The translations under genes and the position numbers were made by a program. Of a DNA stretch of 32,922 bases, positions 1-7,650 are shown piece by piece. The stretch spans positions 1-32,922 of the forward strand of contig JANJUB010000149.1 in NCBI GenBank assembly GCA_024710805.1, given 5' to 3'. The notes under the pieces were generated by a model, which did not search any database, was not told the DNA's origin, and saw only the letters and a list, made by a program, of their open reading frames with translations. Positions within the stretch are counted from its first letter, which is position 1; the number at the start of each line of letters is the position of its first letter. This DNA is from Fimbriimonadaceae bacterium. GTDB taxonomy: Bacteria > Armatimonadota > Fimbriimonadia > Fimbriimonadales > Fimbriimonadaceae.

Positions 1-3
1 AAC

Positions 4-2043
4 CTACGCCGCTGCCCACTCGCGGATCGTTTTCAAGTTGCTTCTGGCTTCAAAATGATCAGGTTCAAATGCTAAAACCTGTCCATAGGCGAGTTCTGCT
101 CCCTTGCCAAGCCCCAGCTGAGCGAAGCAGTTTCCGAGCACGAACCAGCCCTGCGCGAAGGTGGGCGCGTAGCGCAACCCCTGTTCGTACCACTCGGCGG
201 CATCCTGATAGCGGCCCGCCTGATACAGCAGATCACCCGCGTTGAAGTAGGCGTTGGCGTGGCTGGCATCGTGCTTCAGCGCCTGGGCGAACGCCCCCAG
301 CGCCTCTTCAAAGAGGTTGGCTCCCGTGAGGGCCCGACCATAGTTGACCCAAATCTCCGGCGATGAGATGTTGTTCTGCAGCAGCTGCTCATATCCGTGA
401 CGGAGCACCTCCGGGTCACCCTGCTCTTCGGCGGCATTCAGCCACCCCGCGAGCGCTTGGGCGTCATGAGGGTGGGTCCGCAGCCACTCGCCGTAAGCGT
501 CGAGCGCTCGCCCCGGTTCGCCCGCCTCGCGCCACATATCTCCCGCTAGGCGCCGACAGGCCTCGAGTCCGGGGTATTGCGACGCCTGCAGAAAAGCACC
601 GGCAGCGTCCGCCCACTGGCTCAGTGCTTGCCGCGCCAGGCCGTGCGCGTACCAGCCAATGCCGAATCCGGGATCGATCTGCAGCGCGGCCTCAGTGAGC
701 GCCAACGCGCCTTGGGCATCGCCCAGCTTGACCAGGATCTGCGCTTTGAGAACGTGGCCTTTATAGGTCTTGATTCCGTAGTCGCCGGTGAGATCGGGCG
801 GCCACGGCATTTCGAGACATCGATCGATGGCCTTGAGCGCGTCACCTGGGCGGCCGAGCTTGTAGAGGGCGTGCGCCCGATCAAACTCGTTGATGACGGT
901 CGTGATCCCCCGCAGGTCGCCAACATGACACTCCTGTAGCGCCTCGTCGCACTTGTCTTGGGCGATCAGGGCGGATGTGAGGATCTGGTAGGCGACGGGT
1001 GCGTACGGGGCACCCTCGGGCACATAGTTTAGGCAGACCCGCGCGGCGCGCTCCGCATCCGCCGATCGTCGGCCCACACTGTACGCGTTGGCCAGATTGA
1101 ACCAATGGAACGGATCGCGAGGGTGTTCGCGCACTTCCCGCTCCAACATCGAAATCGTCCGGTCGAGTTTCTGCTTCTCGTCCATCTCGGACGGGCGATA
1201 GCCGTAGTGGTGCAGAGTGACATTGCTGAGGCTTGCGGCGACGAAGCCGTGCTCTTCAAATGCTTGCAGCACCTGCTCGTGGATGCGACCTACGAATCGA
1301 ATCTCAGGTCGGCGCTGGAAGATGCGCACCGGGCTGTGGACGTATTGATTTGCCGTGCCGTCCTCGCTCACATAGTTGACGATGCGCACGAAGTAGCCGC
1401 CGAACTGCGGCCGGATCAGCCCTTCTCGAACCGCATTGATCGAGCCAGCATCGAGTTCTTCGTCGGCGTCGATCCAAAGCGCCCAGTGGCTGGTGGCCAG
1501 GTCCAGGCTAACATTGCGGGCCGCAGCAAAGTCGTCGCACCACGGGAAGTGCCCGATCTTTGCGCCGTGCTTCTCAGCGATCTTGATCGTATCGTCCGTA
1601 GAGCCGGTGTCCACCACCACGATTTCGTCGCAGACCGCTTTCAGCGACTTAAGGCAGCGGTCCAGATTCTTTGATTCGTTCTTGACGATCAGACAGGCCG
1701 ACAACGTAATGCCGACATTGGGGTCAGGGGTCCCGCCCACCGATCGGAGCGCTTGCTTGCCTTTGGGATCGTCGGCGCCAAGCCTGGCCGCGAGCTGGGC
1801 CCGGCAATGAAAGTAGTTGGCGAGAAGCTGGCGAAGCTCTCCGGCCGACTCCGAGTCCCCGGCTAGGGCTAGGCAGTCGACCGCCTCGAACTCACGTTGA
1901 GTGTAGGCGTAGAGAATGCCGAGCTCGGCCTGCAGTTCGGGATCGTTGGGATTGTCCGCGAGCAGCGCGGTAAGAAGCTGTTCGGCCTCTTCGTGTTTGT
2001 AGGCTTTGAGGAGTCTTCGAACCGGACCGATGTCCGCGCTCAT
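4..2043 (-). CDS. TPR-repeat glycosyltransferase family 2 protein
   Basis: Cytoplasmic GT2 enzyme of 679 residues, predicted to move a sugar from a nucleotide-sugar donor to an unknown acceptor. Residues 1-80 look like TPR helices. The GT2 fold begins near residue 113 with SACLIVKNE, followed by VVVDTGSTDDT (about 143-152) and the metal-binding DADEE at 192-196. From about residue 300 to the end there are repeated TPR-like units, for example HANAYFNAGDLLYQAGRYQD. TPR plus GT2 is the architecture of SunS-like and related protein or peptide glycosyltransferases, so a protein acceptor is possible but not shown. Its ATG overlaps the stop of the upstream MerR-type gene by four bases, so the two are probably translated together. 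The TAG stop is inside the window and the gene is complete. Family call is firm; acceptor unknown. Confidence 0.88.
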   Translation of the reverse strand: MSADIGPVRRLLKAYKHEEAEQLLTALLADNPNDPELQAELGILYAYTQREFEAVDCLALAGDSESAGELRQLLANYFHCRAQLAARLGADDPKGKQALRSVGGTPDPNVGITLSACLIVKNESKNLDRCLKSLKAVCDEIVVVDTGSTDDTIKIAEKHGAKIGHFPWCDDFAAARNVSLDLATSHWALWIDADEELDAGSINAVREGLIRPQFGGYFVRIVNYVSEDGTANQYVHSPVRIFQRRPEIRFVGRIHEQVLQAFEEHGFVAASLSNVTLHHYGYRPSEMDEKQKLDRTISMLEREVREHPRDPFHWFNLANAYSVGRRSADAERAARVCLNYVPEGAPYAPVAYQILTSALIAQDKCDEALQECHVGDLRGITTVINEFDRAHALYKLGRPGDALKAIDRCLEMPWPPDLTGDYGIKTYKGHVLKAQILVKLGDAQGALALTEAALQIDPGFGIGWYAHGLARQALSQWADAAGAFLQASQYPGLEACRRLAGDMWREAGEPGRALDAYGEWLRTHPHDAQALAGWLNAAEEQGDPEVLRHGYEQLLQNNISSPEIWVNYGRALTGANLFEEALGAFAQALKHDASHANAYFNAGDLLYQAGRYQDAAEWYEQGLRYAPTFAQGWFVLGNCFAQLGLGKGAELAYGQVLAFEPDHFEARSNLKTIREWAAA

Positions 2044-2312
2044 GCCGCCCTCAACTGAGTCTGGATGAGGTACTTGCGGGCTCCGGCGATGCTGAACATC
2101 TCATCCCGAAGCAACCGCTTGATCACAAACAGGGTTTGAATGTCCTCGGGTCGGTATCGGCGCTGTCCGCCATCCGTTCGAAGGGGCTGCAGAAAGTCAG
2201 CGAACTCACGTTCCCAGTAGCGCAGCGTATGCACTTCGACGCCCGTAATCACACTGGCGGCACTGATCGCAACGGCCCGTTCGGCCCCTCGAACTCGCTT
2301 CTTGTTTCCCAT
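2040..2312 (-). CDS. MerR-family transcriptional regulator, DNA-binding domain only
   Basis: A 90-residue protein that is almost entirely a MerR winged-helix domain: AASVITGVEVHTLRYWE is the helix-turn-helix with the family's conserved RYWE, and GGQRRYRPEDIQTL is the wing and following helix. There is no long dimerisation helix and no effector domain, so it is short for classical MerR (about 120-150 residues) and resembles the small HTH_17/MerR_1 proteins. ATGA overlap with the glycosyltransferase gene indicates coupling; it may regulate that operon. No good Shine-Dalgarno is seen before the ATG. The 98 bases upstream, before the radical SAM stop codon, would have to hold its promoter; I see no convincing -35/-10 pair there. 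Confidence 0.85.
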   Translation of the reverse strand: MGNKKRVRGAERAVAISAASVITGVEVHTLRYWEREFADFLQPLRTDGGQRRYRPEDIQTLFVIKRLLRDEMFSIAGARKYLIQTQLRAA

Positions 2313-2410
2313 GGAGTATGCGGAATCCCTTCAACTTAGGCGACATCGTCACCTGGTATTTCTTCGGTGATTCACGCTCAAAACTGGAGGGGTTGAACGT
2401 AACCGCGAGC

Positions 2411-3286
2411 CTACTCCGGGCCAAATCCGGCCGTTGTGGAAACCAGATTGTCGAGCCGGTTACCCAGTTCGCGCACGACCGCCGACACTCGATCCCGTCC
2501 GTGCCCAATCTGTCTCGCCATCGCGGCTGCCTCCGGGCGAGTTCCCGCCGCGAAGAGGCTGTCGCCGTCATGCATTCCGGTCACCACGACGGCGTTCGCC
2601 CCGGTTGCGCGAAGCTGTTCGGCAAACCGCGCGGGGTTGTGGATGGGAAGCATCGGCGATACGCAGATGTGGGTTTTGATGCCGGCCTCACGCAGCTCCC
2701 GAACCGCGGCAAGCCGCCGCGAAATGCTCGGGCACGAGGGCTCGAATCGCTTGCGAACCTCTTCGTTGTCGGTGGTGATCGAGACGTTGACCCGAACGTG
2801 AGGGAACCTCGTCAGCAAGTCGAGATCGCGCGTCACTAGGGGGCTGCGCGTCTGGATGACCAGCCGAGGCGGCACGCGCATCGCAAGGAACTCCTCAAGC
2901 AATCCGCGAGTCAGTTCCAGCTCGCGCTCGATCGGCTGGTACGGGTCGGTCGCGCTGCTCATATAGAGCTTGAGCCCGTCAAGCCGCTTGGTCCGCACCT
3001 GGGCAATCGACCGCTCTTTGACGACGACCCAGCGTCCCCACGCCTTGCGATCCTGCTCATCGGGGACAAACAGCGCGGCATAACAATACGAGCAACCGAA
3101 CTGACAACCTCGGTAGGGATTGACCGCGAAGTCATAGTCGCGCAGGTGACCGGTACCCGGATTCAGCACCGACGAGGTCTCGGACCAGCGAACATCTAAG
3201 TGCTCGCTCACCCGAGGCAACGGCGATTCGTTCCGCCATCGATCGACAAGCGGGGCAACCGGGACGTCTAAGAGTGCAAGTTGCAT
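2411..3286 (-). CDS. Radical SAM protein, SplB-like / Rv2578c-type
   Basis: A 291-residue radical SAM enzyme. The [4Fe-4S] cluster motif is C61-x3-C65-x2-C68 within NPYRGCQFGCSYCYA, the form typical of the Rv2578c/SPL-like group (DNA-repair photolyase-related, COG1533). SATDPYQPIERELELTRG, IQTRSPLVTRD and VNVSITTDNEEVRK follow the family's TIM-barrel strands. The substrate of this subgroup is not established, so spore photoproduct lyase activity should not be assumed. The gene is monocistronic-looking: 69 bases separate it from the upstream exported-protein gene and 98 from MerR. Its promoter region has a perfect TTGACA and two ACTAGT palindromes overlapping the start codon (separate entry), suggesting repressor control. 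Confidence 0.85.
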   Translation of the reverse strand: MQLALLDVPVAPLVDRWRNESPLPRVSEHLDVRWSETSSVLNPGTGHLRDYDFAVNPYRGCQFGCSYCYAALFVPDEQDRKAWGRWVVVKERSIAQVRTKRLDGLKLYMSSATDPYQPIERELELTRGLLEEFLAMRVPPRLVIQTRSPLVTRDLDLLTRFPHVRVNVSITTDNEEVRKRFEPSCPSISRRLAAVRELREAGIKTHICVSPMLPIHNPARFAEQLRATGANAVVVTGMHDGDSLFAAGTRPEAAAMARQIGHGRDRVSAVVRELGNRLDNLVSTTAGFGPE

Positions 3287-3326
3287 ACTAGTATCTCTCT
3301 GTCTACTAGTATGACGACGATGTCAA
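3285..3326 (-). promoter_or_regulatory. Promoter with tandem ACTAGT palindromes before the radical SAM gene
   Basis: Read on the minus strand there is a perfect -35 TTGACA (3321-3326). Downstream lie two copies of TACTAGTAT at 3304-3312 and 3286-3294 on the plus strand, exactly 18 bases apart. The second sits in the 10-bp palindrome ATACTAGTAT (3285-3294), which overlaps the start codon; the first has an 8-bp palindrome, TACTAGTA (3304-3311). The -10 is not clear. Two identical dyads between the -35 and the start codon are typical operator geometry; the binding protein is unknown. Confidence 0.55.
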
Positions 3327-3355
3327 CCGAAATGTTCCACCAAGGGACGAAGGGA

Positions 3356-4270
3356 CTACTGTTTGTGGGCAGGACCCTGAGCGATCAGTTGAGGCAGAAG
3401 CCCGTATCGGCCCTTCTTCTTCGCTTTGAACTCGATCCGTCCCTTCCATAGGCCGTCCATAGCGTCTTCGCGCCGGACTTCTACGCTCGTCTGTTCGCCA
3501 AAGGAAAGATGATCCGGCGTTGGGGACCGAAGCACAACAAGGAGTGGGAATCCTCGCGGATCGGCGTCCTTGAGCCCATCGACCATGACTTCGATGAACG
3601 ACTTCTTACCGATGCGAACCTCTTCAGGAGTCGTGATCGTGAGGCGTGCGATGTTGACTTGCGTATCGAGGCGGTTCGCGCCTTCGGAGAGTTGCAGGCG
3701 GTGCGGGCCAGGTCCACGGTTCATCGTCGAGATGACACACTCGCGGGGGCTTTCGGCAAGAACGCCCGCGTCGACGCCGGCCAGCTTGACTTCCGTGGTA
3801 TCGCGATTTCCGTCGAACCGGCCAAAGGCGCGGATCGCGTACCCCTCTTCGACGATGGAAGTGGCCGCAACTCCGGTGTAAGCGTTGTAGGTTGCGCGGA
3901 CCTCGACCACCGAGCGGGTGAGTCTGCTGCCGTCGGGTTTGCGCACGACGATGTCGATGGTCGACGCATCACTGGGGACGCGGAATCGGAAGTTGCCGTC
4001 GGATACGCGGATCGTCGTTCCGCTGATCATCAGTTCGAAGCCCTGTAGGACTTCCTGATTGGCATTCCGCGCAGCCATGCTGGGGCCACTTCCAAATGCG
4101 AAGGCGGTGCCCGAGATCGTATCGCCGGGCGCGATGTGGGCGGGAAGATACACGTGAACCGATCCTTCGGCCGCGACGAGTTCAGCGACGTTGAGTCCGC
4201 ACGCGGCGGCCCAATCCGCGGAAGGCGCAGGCACGGATACAGCAGCGATAAAGGTGAGCCAGGTGGTCAT
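3356..4270 (-). CDS. Exported beta-rich protein of unknown function
   Basis: Unknown function. I prefer the internal ATG at 4270 (304 residues, beginning MTTWLTFIAAVSVPAPSADW) because it gives a signal peptide and has GGAGA nine bases upstream; the longer frame to 4330 adds 20 residues with no signal character. After the signal the protein is rich in alternating beta-strand stretches (for example GDTISGTAFAFGSG and NFRFRVPSDASTIDIVVRK) and resembles tandem Ig-like or CARDB-like folds, although no specific family is recognised. No catalytic motif is visible. It is divergent from ubiD, with about 90 bases of shared promoter region. Probably acts outside the cytoplasmic membrane. Confidence 0.7.
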   Translation of the reverse strand: MTTWLTFIAAVSVPAPSADWAAACGLNVAELVAAEGSVHVYLPAHIAPGDTISGTAFAFGSGPSMAARNANQEVLQGFELMISGTTIRVSDGNFRFRVPSDASTIDIVVRKPDGSRLTRSVVEVRATYNAYTGVAATSIVEEGYAIRAFGRFDGNRDTTEVKLAGVDAGVLAESPRECVISTMNRGPGPHRLQLSEGANRLDTQVNIARLTITTPEEVRIGKKSFIEVMVDGLKDADPRGFPLLVVLRSPTPDHLSFGEQTSVEVRREDAMDGLWKGRIEFKAKKKGRYGLLPQLIAQGPAHKQ

Positions 4271-4361
4271 TCGGAAGGGTCTCCGAGGTTGAAAACCGCA
4301 AGCTCCGTGCCAAAACTCGCCGCCGTCCAAAGCGCCAAACGCGTAGACTGGAGCGAAGCAA

Positions 4362-5906
4362 ATGGCGTATCGCGACTTTCAACACTTTATTGAAGTGCTC
4401 GAATCTGCGGGAGAGCTCCGTAGAATCCGTGAGCCGTTGAGCCCGTACCTCGAAATCACCGAAGTGGCTGATCGGGTCATGAAGGCAGGGGGCCCGGCAC
4501 TGATCTTCGAAAATGTGGTCGGTCGCGAAATGCGCCTCGGAACCGTGAACCCGATGAGCGCGGTCATGGGCAATCCCAGCATTCATCGTCCGGGCACCGA
4601 GGCTCCGACAAGGAACTACGGCATGCCGGTCGCCATCAATACCATGGGTAGCCGCAAGCGTATGTCGATGGCGCTCTCTTGCGACGACTTCAAAGAGCAC
4701 GCCGACCGGATTGGGGCCCTGCTGAAGCCGGAAATCCCCAGGGGCCCGATCGAAGCGCTCAAACAACTGCCGAAGCTCATCGGCGATCTGCGCCATGTGC
4801 CGCCGAAGACCGCGCGCAAGGCGATCTCGCAGGAAGTCGTCATGATGGGCGACGACATCGACTTGACCAAACTCCCCGTCCTAACCTGCTGGCCGGAGGA
4901 TGGTGGACCGTTCGTGACGCTGCCGCTGGTTTTCACCCACGACCCGAACACCGGCAAGCGCAATGTCGGCATGTACCGAGTACAGGTGCACGACCGGAAC
5001 ACGTGCGGCATGCATTGGCAGATGCACAAGACCGGCATGCGGCAGATGGAGGATGCGGGCGAGAAGGGCAAGAACCTGGACGTCTGCGTCGTGCTTGGCG
5101 GCGACCCGGCGATCACCTTCTCGGCGATCTCTCCGCTGCCCCCGGGTATCGATGAGATTCTCTTTGCGGGCTTTCTTCGCCGAGATCGGGTGGAGATGAT
5201 CAAGGCGAAAACGGTCGATGTGATGGTCCCCGCAGATGCAGAGATCGTGATCGAGGGATATGTCGATCCGAACGAGCGGCGACTGGAGGGGCCCTTCGGT
5301 GACCACACGGGTTACTACTCCCTCGCGGAGCAGTTCCCGGTGTTGCACGTAACGGCGGTTACCATGCGCGAGAGGCCGGTTTATCCGGCGACGATCGTCG
5401 GCATTCCTCCGATGGAAGATGGCTGGATGGGCAAGGCGGTGGAAGAGATCTTCCTGCCGATGATCCAACTCACCGTGCCGGAGATCATCGACATGAACCT
5501 ACCGGTGGAGGCGACCTTCCACAACGTCGCGTTCGTGAAGATCAAGAAGAAGTATCCCGGACATGCGTTCAAGGTGATGAATGCGATCTGGGGCCTCGGT
5601 GGCCTCGCTTTCACGAAGTTTGTATTCGTGTTCGATGAGGACTGCAACGTCCACGACTTTGCCGAGGTGTTGTTCCGGATCGGGGCAAACTGCGACCCGG
5701 GCCGGGACACGCTGCACTCGCGCGGTCCGGTCGACCATCTCGACCACGCCTCCATGGCGACCGGCTTTGGTGGGAAGATTGGATTCGACTGCACCCACAA
5801 GTGGCGTGGAGAAAACGGCTTCGACCGGGATTATCCGAAGCTGATCAAGATGGCAGACGACGTTAAAGCGAAGATCGACGAGATCTGGCCGCGGTTGGGG
5901 TTGTAA
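4362..5906 (+). CDS. ubiD: UbiD-family (de)carboxylase
   Basis: A 514-residue UbiD-type enzyme; family members use prenylated FMN to decarboxylate, or in some cases carboxylate, aromatic or unsaturated acids. Visible family landmarks are GMYRVQVHDRNTCGMHW (about 203-220, cofactor and metal binding region with N201, R206 and H219), VVLGGDPA (243-250) and the acidic active-site segment with E305 and E309 followed by GPFGDHTGYYS. Length matches UbiD (about 490-515). The start is supported by GGAG eight bases before the ATG. No UbiX/prenyltransferase partner lies in the window, so the cofactor must be supplied from elsewhere. The substrate could be 4-hydroxy-3-polyprenylbenzoate (quinone synthesis) or another aromatic acid; context does not decide. 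Confidence 0.9.
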   Translation: MAYRDFQHFIEVLESAGELRRIREPLSPYLEITEVADRVMKAGGPALIFENVVGREMRLGTVNPMSAVMGNPSIHRPGTEAPTRNYGMPVAINTMGSRKRMSMALSCDDFKEHADRIGALLKPEIPRGPIEALKQLPKLIGDLRHVPPKTARKAISQEVVMMGDDIDLTKLPVLTCWPEDGGPFVTLPLVFTHDPNTGKRNVGMYRVQVHDRNTCGMHWQMHKTGMRQMEDAGEKGKNLDVCVVLGGDPAITFSAISPLPPGIDEILFAGFLRRDRVEMIKAKTVDVMVPADAEIVIEGYVDPNERRLEGPFGDHTGYYSLAEQFPVLHVTAVTMRERPVYPATIVGIPPMEDGWMGKAVEEIFLPMIQLTVPEIIDMNLPVEATFHNVAFVKIKKKYPGHAFKVMNAIWGLGGLAFTKFVFVFDEDCNVHDFAEVLFRIGANCDPGRDTLHSRGPVDHLDHASMATGFGGKIGFDCTHKWRGENGFDRDYPKLIKMADDVKAKIDEIWPRLGL

Positions 5907-5926
5907 GTCACCGAGATCCAACGTGG

Positions 5927-5950
5927 GGCATGGATGTCTTGTGCCATGCC
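5927..5950. repeat. Short inverted repeat after ubiD
   Basis: GGCATGG (5927-5933) and CCATGCC (5944-5950) can form a 7-bp stem with a 10-base loop, 21 bases after the ubiD stop. No T tract follows on either strand, so it is not a standard intrinsic terminator. It may stabilise the ubiD transcript end or be part of a dispersed intergenic repeat. Confidence 0.4.
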
Positions 5951-5986
5951 TCTTTCCGCGGGGCCTCGCTTCGCTCCAAATTCGCG

Positions 5987-6050
5987 GGATGATACGTGCC
6001 CGTGGACGCCATTGCGACCAGCAACGAAAAACCGGCGGCACGTATCATCC
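5987..6050. repeat. Perfect 14-bp inverted repeat between convergent genes
   Basis: GGATGATACGTGCC at 5987-6000 is repeated in perfect inverted form at 6037-6050, separated by 36 bases. The right arm lies inside the terminator hairpin of the neighbouring minus-strand gene, so the long stem and the terminator stem cannot form at the same time. The region is the non-coding gap between ubiD and the small membrane protein gene. Confidence 0.6.
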
Positions 6051-6055
6051 GCCGG
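6027..6055 (-). terminator. Intrinsic terminator of the small membrane protein gene
   Basis: On the minus strand, 22 bases after the stop codon at 6078, CCGGCGG and CCGCCGG form a 7-bp GC-only stem (6032-6038 with 6049-6055) with a 10-base loop, immediately followed by TTTTT (6027-6031). This is a textbook rho-independent terminator and the clearest one in the window. Confidence 0.75.
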
Positions 6056-6077
6056 CGACAAACAAGCGCCTCGAAAC

Positions 6078-6467
6078 CTAGTTGTTGGTCTTTTCCCCGC
6101 GGTAGTCGTCGCGGAACCATCCCGATGCCGGGATGGCGGGGTTGACCGTCGCTTCACGCTGCGTCTTCGGCACGGAGTGCTTGATGAGCGGTTCTTTGCG
6201 CTCGGTCTTCCGATCCATATTGCCCTTCGGCTTCTTTTCTTCGGCGAGTGCGTCCTTCATGCCTTTCGCCAAGTCACCCGAGGAAACCGTTTGGCGGGGA
6301 GCCGAGGTTTCGGGAGCCTTCTCGTTCTTCTTCCGCTGCTCGTCAGCAATGTGCTTTTGAACGGTGGCGTAGTCGCCGACCATGGGCTTGTTCGCGTTCA
6401 GGAACGCGGCGGTGCCGATGCCCACGACGAGGAGGGCAGGCAACCAGGGAAACTTCTTTTGCTTCAT
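6078..6467 (-). CDS. Small single-pass membrane protein, charged exterior
   Basis: 129 residues from the ATG at 6467; the frame extends ten codons further to 6497, but the shorter form begins MKQKKF and runs directly into the hydrophobic segment LPALLVVGIGTAAFLNA, the arrangement of a signal anchor. A GGAG lies ten bases upstream. The rest is highly charged, lysine- and glutamate-rich and probably disordered (for example DEQRKKNEKAPE and EEKKPKGNMDRKTERKE), with a C-terminal GWFRDDYRGEKTNN. No family is recognised. It is divergent from the GT4 gene and is followed by its own terminator, so it looks like a one-gene unit. Confidence 0.65.
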   Translation of the reverse strand: MKQKKFPWLPALLVVGIGTAAFLNANKPMVGDYATVQKHIADEQRKKNEKAPETSAPRQTVSSGDLAKGMKDALAEEKKPKGNMDRKTERKEPLIKHSVPKTQREATVNPAIPASGWFRDDYRGEKTNN

Positions 6468-6535
6468 GCTAATAGGGCTCCAAGACTCTTGATGCAATTA
6501 AAGCAGGTTTGAGACCAAATCAGGTCATTTCTACG

Positions 6536-7615
6536 ATGAAGCCGACATTTGTTGCGCTCGATGCTCGTTCCGTAGGCCGCCCGCACACGGGCGATGCAAC
6601 CTACTGGACCGGCCTCATCCGAGGATTGACGCGATTTGATTCCGATCTGCGGTATCTGCTCTTTTCTAACGCGCCAAAGCCCGCCGAGATTCCCAGCACC
6701 GACCGTTTTCGTTGGATCGAGCTTCCGTCGCGGTCGGATCGCTGGTGGTCACTCGTCCGATTTCCGCTCGCGGCACGACGCTTAGGGGCCCGGGCTTTCC
6801 ACGTCCAGTACAACCTCAGTCCCCTCATCCGCCGCGGGGGAATCACCACGATCCACGACGTCAGCTTCTTCCATGAGCCGGAGTGGTTCCGCCCTCGCGA
6901 CCGGATGTTGCTTCAGCGTTTTGTGCCCGCATCGGCTCACCGAGCGAGCCGCGTCATGACCGTGTCTCAGTTCTCGAAGTCGGAGATCGAGCGGTACATC
7001 CCTGGCCTTGGCGACAAGGTACGGGTCGTCCCGAACGCTTGCCCCGATGAGATTCAAGCGATTGACGTCGCGTCCGCTCGCCAACTCCTGAGAGACCAGC
7101 TCGGCTTGGATGGCCCTTATCTCTTAACGGTCGGAACGCGGTGGCCGCGAAAGAACCTGAATCTCGCGGTCGAGGCGGTGGACGCATTGCCGGAGTCGAT
7201 CGCCCCGCGCCTCGTGGTCACCGGCAAAGCTGGCTGGGGTGACGAGAGGAGCAGTGTACGCGCAACATCGACGGGTTACGTCGATGACACGACCCTCTCG
7301 GCGCTCTACTCGGCGGCGAGCCTCTATCTGGCTCCGGCTCGCTACGAAGGATTCGGAATCACGTTGCTCGAGGCGTTCCGCGCGGGCTGCCCCGTACTCG
7401 CCTCCGATATCCCGGCCCATCGAGAGGTCGGGGGCGAAGCCGCGGCTTACGCCGTGGACAACGACCCTGCCGCCTGGCAAACCGCGATCACTCAGCTGAT
7501 GAGGGACGAAGACAGGCGGCAGAAGCTCGTGGAGGCAGGAAGAGCCCGAGAGTCCGCGTTCAGCTGGATCGACGCCGCCCGGCAGACGGAAGCGGTGTAC
7601 CGCGAAGTGGTTTAA
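6536..7615 (+). CDS. Glycosyltransferase family 4 (group 1)
   Basis: GT-B-fold glycosyltransferase, 359 residues from the ATG at 6536 (an in-frame TTG at 6509 would add nine residues that do not look like protein core). The N-terminal domain starts VALDARSVGRPHTGDATYW, typical of retaining GT4 enzymes of the mannosyl/rhamnosyl group. The C-terminal donor-binding domain begins LLTVGTRWPRKNLNLAVEA, and the EX7E signature is visible in YEGFGITLLEAFRAGCPVLAS. It probably transfers a hexose from a nucleotide sugar to a cell-surface glycan or lipid on the cytoplasmic side of the membrane; the acceptor is unknown. It stands alone between two differently oriented units, without other polysaccharide genes. 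Confidence 0.85.
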   Translation: MKPTFVALDARSVGRPHTGDATYWTGLIRGLTRFDSDLRYLLFSNAPKPAEIPSTDRFRWIELPSRSDRWWSLVRFPLAARRLGARAFHVQYNLSPLIRRGGITTIHDVSFFHEPEWFRPRDRMLLQRFVPASAHRASRVMTVSQFSKSEIERYIPGLGDKVRVVPNACPDEIQAIDVASARQLLRDQLGLDGPYLLTVGTRWPRKNLNLAVEAVDALPESIAPRLVVTGKAGWGDERSSVRATSTGYVDDTTLSALYSAASLYLAPARYEGFGITLLEAFRAGCPVLASDIPAHREVGGEAAAYAVDNDPAAWQTAITQLMRDEDRRQKLVEAGRARESAFSWIDAARQTEAVYREVV

Positions 7616-7637
7616 GTTTCTGCTCATCGCGATGCGC

Positions 7638-7643
7638 TAAGCT
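7638..7643 (+). promoter_or_regulatory. -10-like TAAGCT close to the start codon
   Basis: TAAGCT ends seven bases before the ATG at 7651 and there is no Shine-Dalgarno sequence. This is the spacing expected if transcription begins at or next to the start codon (leaderless mRNA). No -35 consensus is seen. Confidence 0.4.
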
Positions 7644-7650
7644 TGACAAC

